From: Cricetomys ansorgei
Lineage: Eukaryota > Chordata > Mammalia > Rodentia > Nesomyidae
Direction: 5' to 3'
Assembly (NCBI GenBank): GCA_026225945.1
Contig: JAMJFZ010000107.1
Coordinates: forward strand, 46,862,501 to 46,926,500
DNA length: 64,000 nucleotides
A program made the position numbers and the translations under genes. The notes beneath the pieces are model-generated. The model was not told the origin of the DNA. It saw only the letters and a program-made list of their open reading frames with translations, and ran no database searches. The stretch's first letter is position 1. Each line of letters starts with the position of its first letter. Positions 60,806 to 64,000 of this stretch are shown piece by piece.

Positions 60806-61049
60806 GCCCTCGGTGTCGGTGTCTCCCTTCAAAACGTGAGTATTTTTCAATCTTGCTTACCTAAGCACGAACACAACCAGATGTTAATCATGTGCTGTGT
60901 TTCAAAACCTAAACTTCCTCAAAGAATATAAGTTACTTCTCAGCTGACTTCAAATTCAGGTGGTGGAAAACCACATTAATTTCACATTTTCCAACCTTCA
61001 AGGATTACTTGCATTTTCTAAGGAAGTGATACATCTGGTAAATCTACAG

Positions 61050-61051
<2 letters not shown>

Positions 61052-61095
<44 letters not shown>
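61052..61095 (+). repeat. (CA)n microsatellite
   Basis: About 22 uninterrupted CA units, about 1.1 kb upstream of ASAH1 exon 1. Confidence 0.95.
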
Positions 61096-61097
<2 letters not shown>

Positions 61098-61839
61098 AAA
61101 AGAAAGGAGAACTACACAGATCCCCAGCACCGGGGTGGGGATTAATATTTTAATGGTTCTAGGTGAGTTTTAATGAACCATTAAAAAAAAAAAAACCAAA
61201 CAAAACCAACCACCAACAACAAAAAACAAAAACAAACAACAGCAACAACAACAAAAATAAAAACCCCAAAACTTCTCGAAAAGTCTATCGTTGGAGCAGA
61301 AAATGTATATCTAGAAGGCAAAATTTCCTGATGAATTTTCGGTAACTCACCCTACTACGGCGAGCCATGTCCAATGGTGGCACGAAAGACAAGCAAGTAC
61401 TGTACTTGTACGGATCTGCTTTCCAGAGGAAGACTATGAAGATACCAAGTGCCTGTCCCAGGTTTAGGTCAGCTTGGCCTAAACCTGAAGTCTCAGCCAA
61501 CCTGATCTCATGAGGTAAAGGAAAACACTTCAGAGTTGAGTAATTCAACAAATACATCGATGAAGGTCCCACCCCTCCAAGACTAAGAGCAAGAAAATTA
61601 AATTCAGCAGTGCTGTGAAATCCCAGGTGGGTAATTCACAGCCCGAGGACCCCAGTGATTAAACTTCCTGTCCTGGACCTGACACCTGCCCCTCTGGCAG
61701 GGACCCCTCCAGCAGGATGGACAGGGTGACTCACTTGAAGCCAGCCTTCCCCGGAGGACAAACTGCGTCTGACGTGATGCTCTGAGACTCTATGTCCGTT
61801 TGGTAGGTTTAGGCACCAAGACGCCTTAAGAGCCTTCTC

Positions 61840-62206
61840 CCCGGAGTCAGTGGGATCCCACCACCCCAAGCCCCAGAAGGCCTCCCCGACATCCCCGCCC
61901 AGCCCCAGGCCAGCGCGCTCCAAACGGGCCAAGTCCGGAAGCCCCGCCCAGGGGCGTGGCTAAGGCTGGCTGGACGAAACCACTGCCTGGCGTGCCGGGG
62001 GATCAGCCCCTCCAGGCCTCCTGCGCGCACTCCGCTCTGGGGACTCGTCCACGCCCGCGGCGCCTCATCTCTGGCGGGTCCCCCGCGGTGCGTGGTGTAG
62101 CCCGGGGCCTCTGGTCACGCGTCGGAGGCGCGGCCTGCTCAGGGATAAGGTGGTACGATCCGCGGCTGTGCGGGCGTTCTTCGGAGAGGCGCAGGCTGCA
62201 GGAAAG
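61840..62206 (+). promoter_or_regulatory. ASAH1: ASAH1 CpG-island promoter and 5' UTR
   Basis: Dense CpG dinucleotides and GC boxes (CCCCGCCC near 61944) lead into the ASAH1 start codon, and the island runs on into intron 1 to about 62500. No TATA box is evident. Long open frames on both strands here are a by-product of GC richness. Confidence 0.8.
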
Positions 62207-62284
62207 ATGCTGGGCCAAAATCTCCTCACCTGGGTCCTTCTGGCCGCGGCTGTCACCTGCGCCCGGGTGCAGCATGTGCCACCG
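62207..62284 (+). CDS. ASAH1: ASAH1 (acid ceramidase) first coding exon, partial gene
   Basis: From the ATG at 62207, 26 codons lead to the donor CCG|GTAGGT, ending on a codon boundary. They read MLGQNLLTWVLLAAAVTCAR then VQHVPP, matching the N-terminus of mammalian acid ceramidase. The first 18-21 residues form a signal peptide with a leucine/alanine-rich core. The enzyme is a lysosomal N-acylsphingosine amidohydrolase that cleaves ceramide to sphingosine and a fatty acid; after autoproteolysis its catalytic cysteine becomes N-terminal. That cysteine and the rest of the protein are encoded beyond the window. The exon lies in a CpG island on the same strand as FRG1, about 17 kb downstream. 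The match rests on 26 residues, but order and orientation agree with what I recall of rodents. Confidence 0.88.
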
Positions 62285-63890
62285 GTAGGTGAGCTCCAGC
62301 CGAGGCGCAGATGGGGGAGCAGGTGCAGGCGCGGCCGGCCGGTGCAGCTGCGGCGGGGTGGCGGGGGCGAGGGACACCTGCTTGCAGCTGCATCTTCCGC
62401 GGGGCGCCTGTGGTTCGGTCCCGCGGAGCGTGGGGTGCAAACTCGCCTTGTGGGTCCCGGGCCAAGTCGCTTTGGTGCTGTGTGGAAAGAGAACACATTT
62501 TAGGGAAGTTCTAGCCTCGGGGACTACTCTGTAGGATTCACGCATTCTCCATTCTCGGTGTCAGTATTTGAACTACTAGCTGCAAGCAGAACTCTCTAAG
62601 GAGAAAAAGCTACCGATTGCCTGGCGACTTTAGCATATTCTGCCTGGTTACCAAGTGCTTTTCCTGAAGAAGCCTTCACGGGAAGCTGTGAGTCATGGGA
62701 AGCTTAGGTAGTGGGAACCCCCCCCCCCCCCAAGCAGGCTGCACTGTTCACACCCAGTCTCGGAATGTCCGGGTCCCGTGGTACTGCGCGACCAAGTCAC
62801 AAGGCCATGGACTTTATTTTGTATAACCGCAAGAGACAGTGAGGGACTGGCGTAACTCTTGCATTTACTACAAGAGGAAATAGCCCTAGAGTGAAACTCT
62901 AGCCAGAGGTCACGTAATTATTCACAAGGACCTTGCTAACTTAGCCTCTTGGCTGTGGTCTGACATGGACTCTTGAGATAAATCATAAATTGATTCTGTA
63001 ATACTACAGAGCGAAGGCTCTTTATCTTTATTTGCGTTGTTGCCAGCAGATTTGATACACTTCTTACCTCAGGCAAATGACACTATGTTGAAAGTCTAGG
63101 CAGGACATTGGAAGTAGGAGCAGAGGGAGTTCTTTGTGATTTTATTCCTGGAAGAAGAAATGCTTTATGAATTAAAAAAAAAAAAAAGCAGGATATTACG
63201 TAGCCATTAGAATACTTAGCAGATAAAAGTAGAATGCAAAATGGTGCATAGAGTAATTTCAGTGACACAAAACCACATAGTATATACAGACAATTGAAAG
63301 ATTATAAGGAAAAACAAAATACTTGCCCTCGTGTAGATACGGAATTCATTTTCTGAGGTAGGTTGAGATTGTGGAAAATTTTAAAGGATTTGCTATTTTG
63401 ATAGTCTGTGCCTTTTATCAAAAGATTATCAAAGGGACACACTAATAGTTGAGCATATTAGGTTTAGTGTTTGAAATTAAGGGCTGATACATACCTTTTC
63501 AACCATGGGTTAAACAACAACAAAAATCAAAACAAAACACTTGTTACCGAATTTGGACTTAATTCAGGATTTATTCTAGATTGGATATCTTTAGAGAGAG
63601 AAGCAATTCCTGTCTAACAAAGCATTCCATTCACTGAGCTGGTGTTTGGTACTTTGAGTTACACGGTACTCTTTATCAGTGCGTAGACAAAATCATGAAG
63701 TAAGCTTGCTTTGCCTCATTTTAGTGTTTCTGAGGAACTTAGTTCCCTGAGCTTGTGTCCAGAAGCAGAACACAAATACCCTGGATTCGTAGGCCTGTAA
63801 AATATTAATGTCTAGCTGTGTAGTTTCATGTACTGGGAGCTTTTATTATTATTATTAATGTCTAGCTGTGTAGTTTCATGTACTGGGAGC

Positions 63891-63921
<31 letters not shown>

Positions 63922-64000
63922 TATTATTATTATTATTTCTTAATACTTTATGTTTTTTAAGCAAAGATTTTGTTTGTTTGTTTCCTTATTTTTTCAGTGC
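62285..64000 (+). other. ASAH1: ASAH1 intron 1 (5' portion)
   Basis: Intronic sequence after the exon-1 donor, open to the right edge. It holds the rest of the CpG island to about 62500, a C-run near 62719-62731, an A-run at about 63175-63188, and a tandem duplication with an ATT tract near the end. No second ASAH1 exon is seen, so the next one lies outside the window. Confidence 0.75.
63803..63940 (+). repeat. 50-bp tandem duplication and (ATT)n tract in ASAH1 intron 1
   Basis: The unit containing TAATGTCTAGCTGTGTAGTT is repeated with 50-bp spacing (about 63803 and 63853). Each copy ends in TTTTATTATTATT, and the second runs into an ATT array. Confidence 0.93.

Larger units (their letters stand above)
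59564..61839. other. ASAH1 upstream intergenic sequence
   Basis: Contains an old antisense SINE, a CA repeat and an A/C-rich tract at 61180-61270 (AAC/AAAAC units). GC content rises from about 61600 into the ASAH1 island. No gene seen. Confidence 0.6.

Noticed and set aside
62003..62545. 180-codon antisense frame and overlapping frames in the CpG island
   Set aside because: GC-rich DNA has few stops. These frames overlap the ASAH1 first exon on the other strand, and their proline/arginine composition is typical of noise.

Overview
The window is nuclear DNA from a muroid rodent. It is dense in B1, B2/B3 and ID-type SINEs, rodent L1, a URR1-type hAT element and ERV debris, and its spliced exons read as rodent proteins. 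I cannot tell murine from cricetid by eye. No prokaryotic gene, CRISPR array, tRNA or rRNA gene is visible. Almost every open frame is a shadow in repeats, microsatellites or CpG-rich DNA.

Two protein-coding genes are supported, both on the + strand. FRG1 is complete: nine coding exons between 32254 and 45070 join into 258 codons, all eight introns are GT-AG, and a poly(A) signal lies at 45118. The start codon sits in a modest CpG-rich promoter that carries a full match to the CTCF core about 250 bp upstream. The second gene begins about 17 kb downstream: the first coding exon of ASAH1 (acid ceramidase), carrying the signal peptide, at 62207-62284 inside a CpG island. Its other exons lie beyond the right edge. 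The two genes are head-to-tail, as I recall for rodents; in human they lie on different chromosomes (4q35 and 8p22).

Layout: 1-31.9 kb is intergenic and repeat-rich, with a two-ended but internally deleted L1 at 29.4-31.25 kb and an antisense ERV integrase fragment near 24.8-25.1 kb. 31.95-45.15 kb is FRG1, with SINEs and L1 pieces in its introns. 46.25-47.93 kb is an old L1 carrying a B2, a B1 and then a rearranged class II ERV (47.94-49.43 kb). 49.4-61.8 kb is intergenic with further LTR-like and SINE sequence. 61.84-64 kb is the ASAH1 promoter, exon 1 and part of intron 1.

The FRG1 and ASAH1 products are not known to work together. FRG1 is a nuclear RNA-processing and actin-binding protein; ASAH1 is a lysosomal lipid hydrolase. 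The most unusual structure is the small ERV: one LTR, a 54-bp repeat array in its leader, a gag start broken by an exact 68-bp duplication, no recognisable pol, and an Env transmembrane tail. I found no convincing new biological system.
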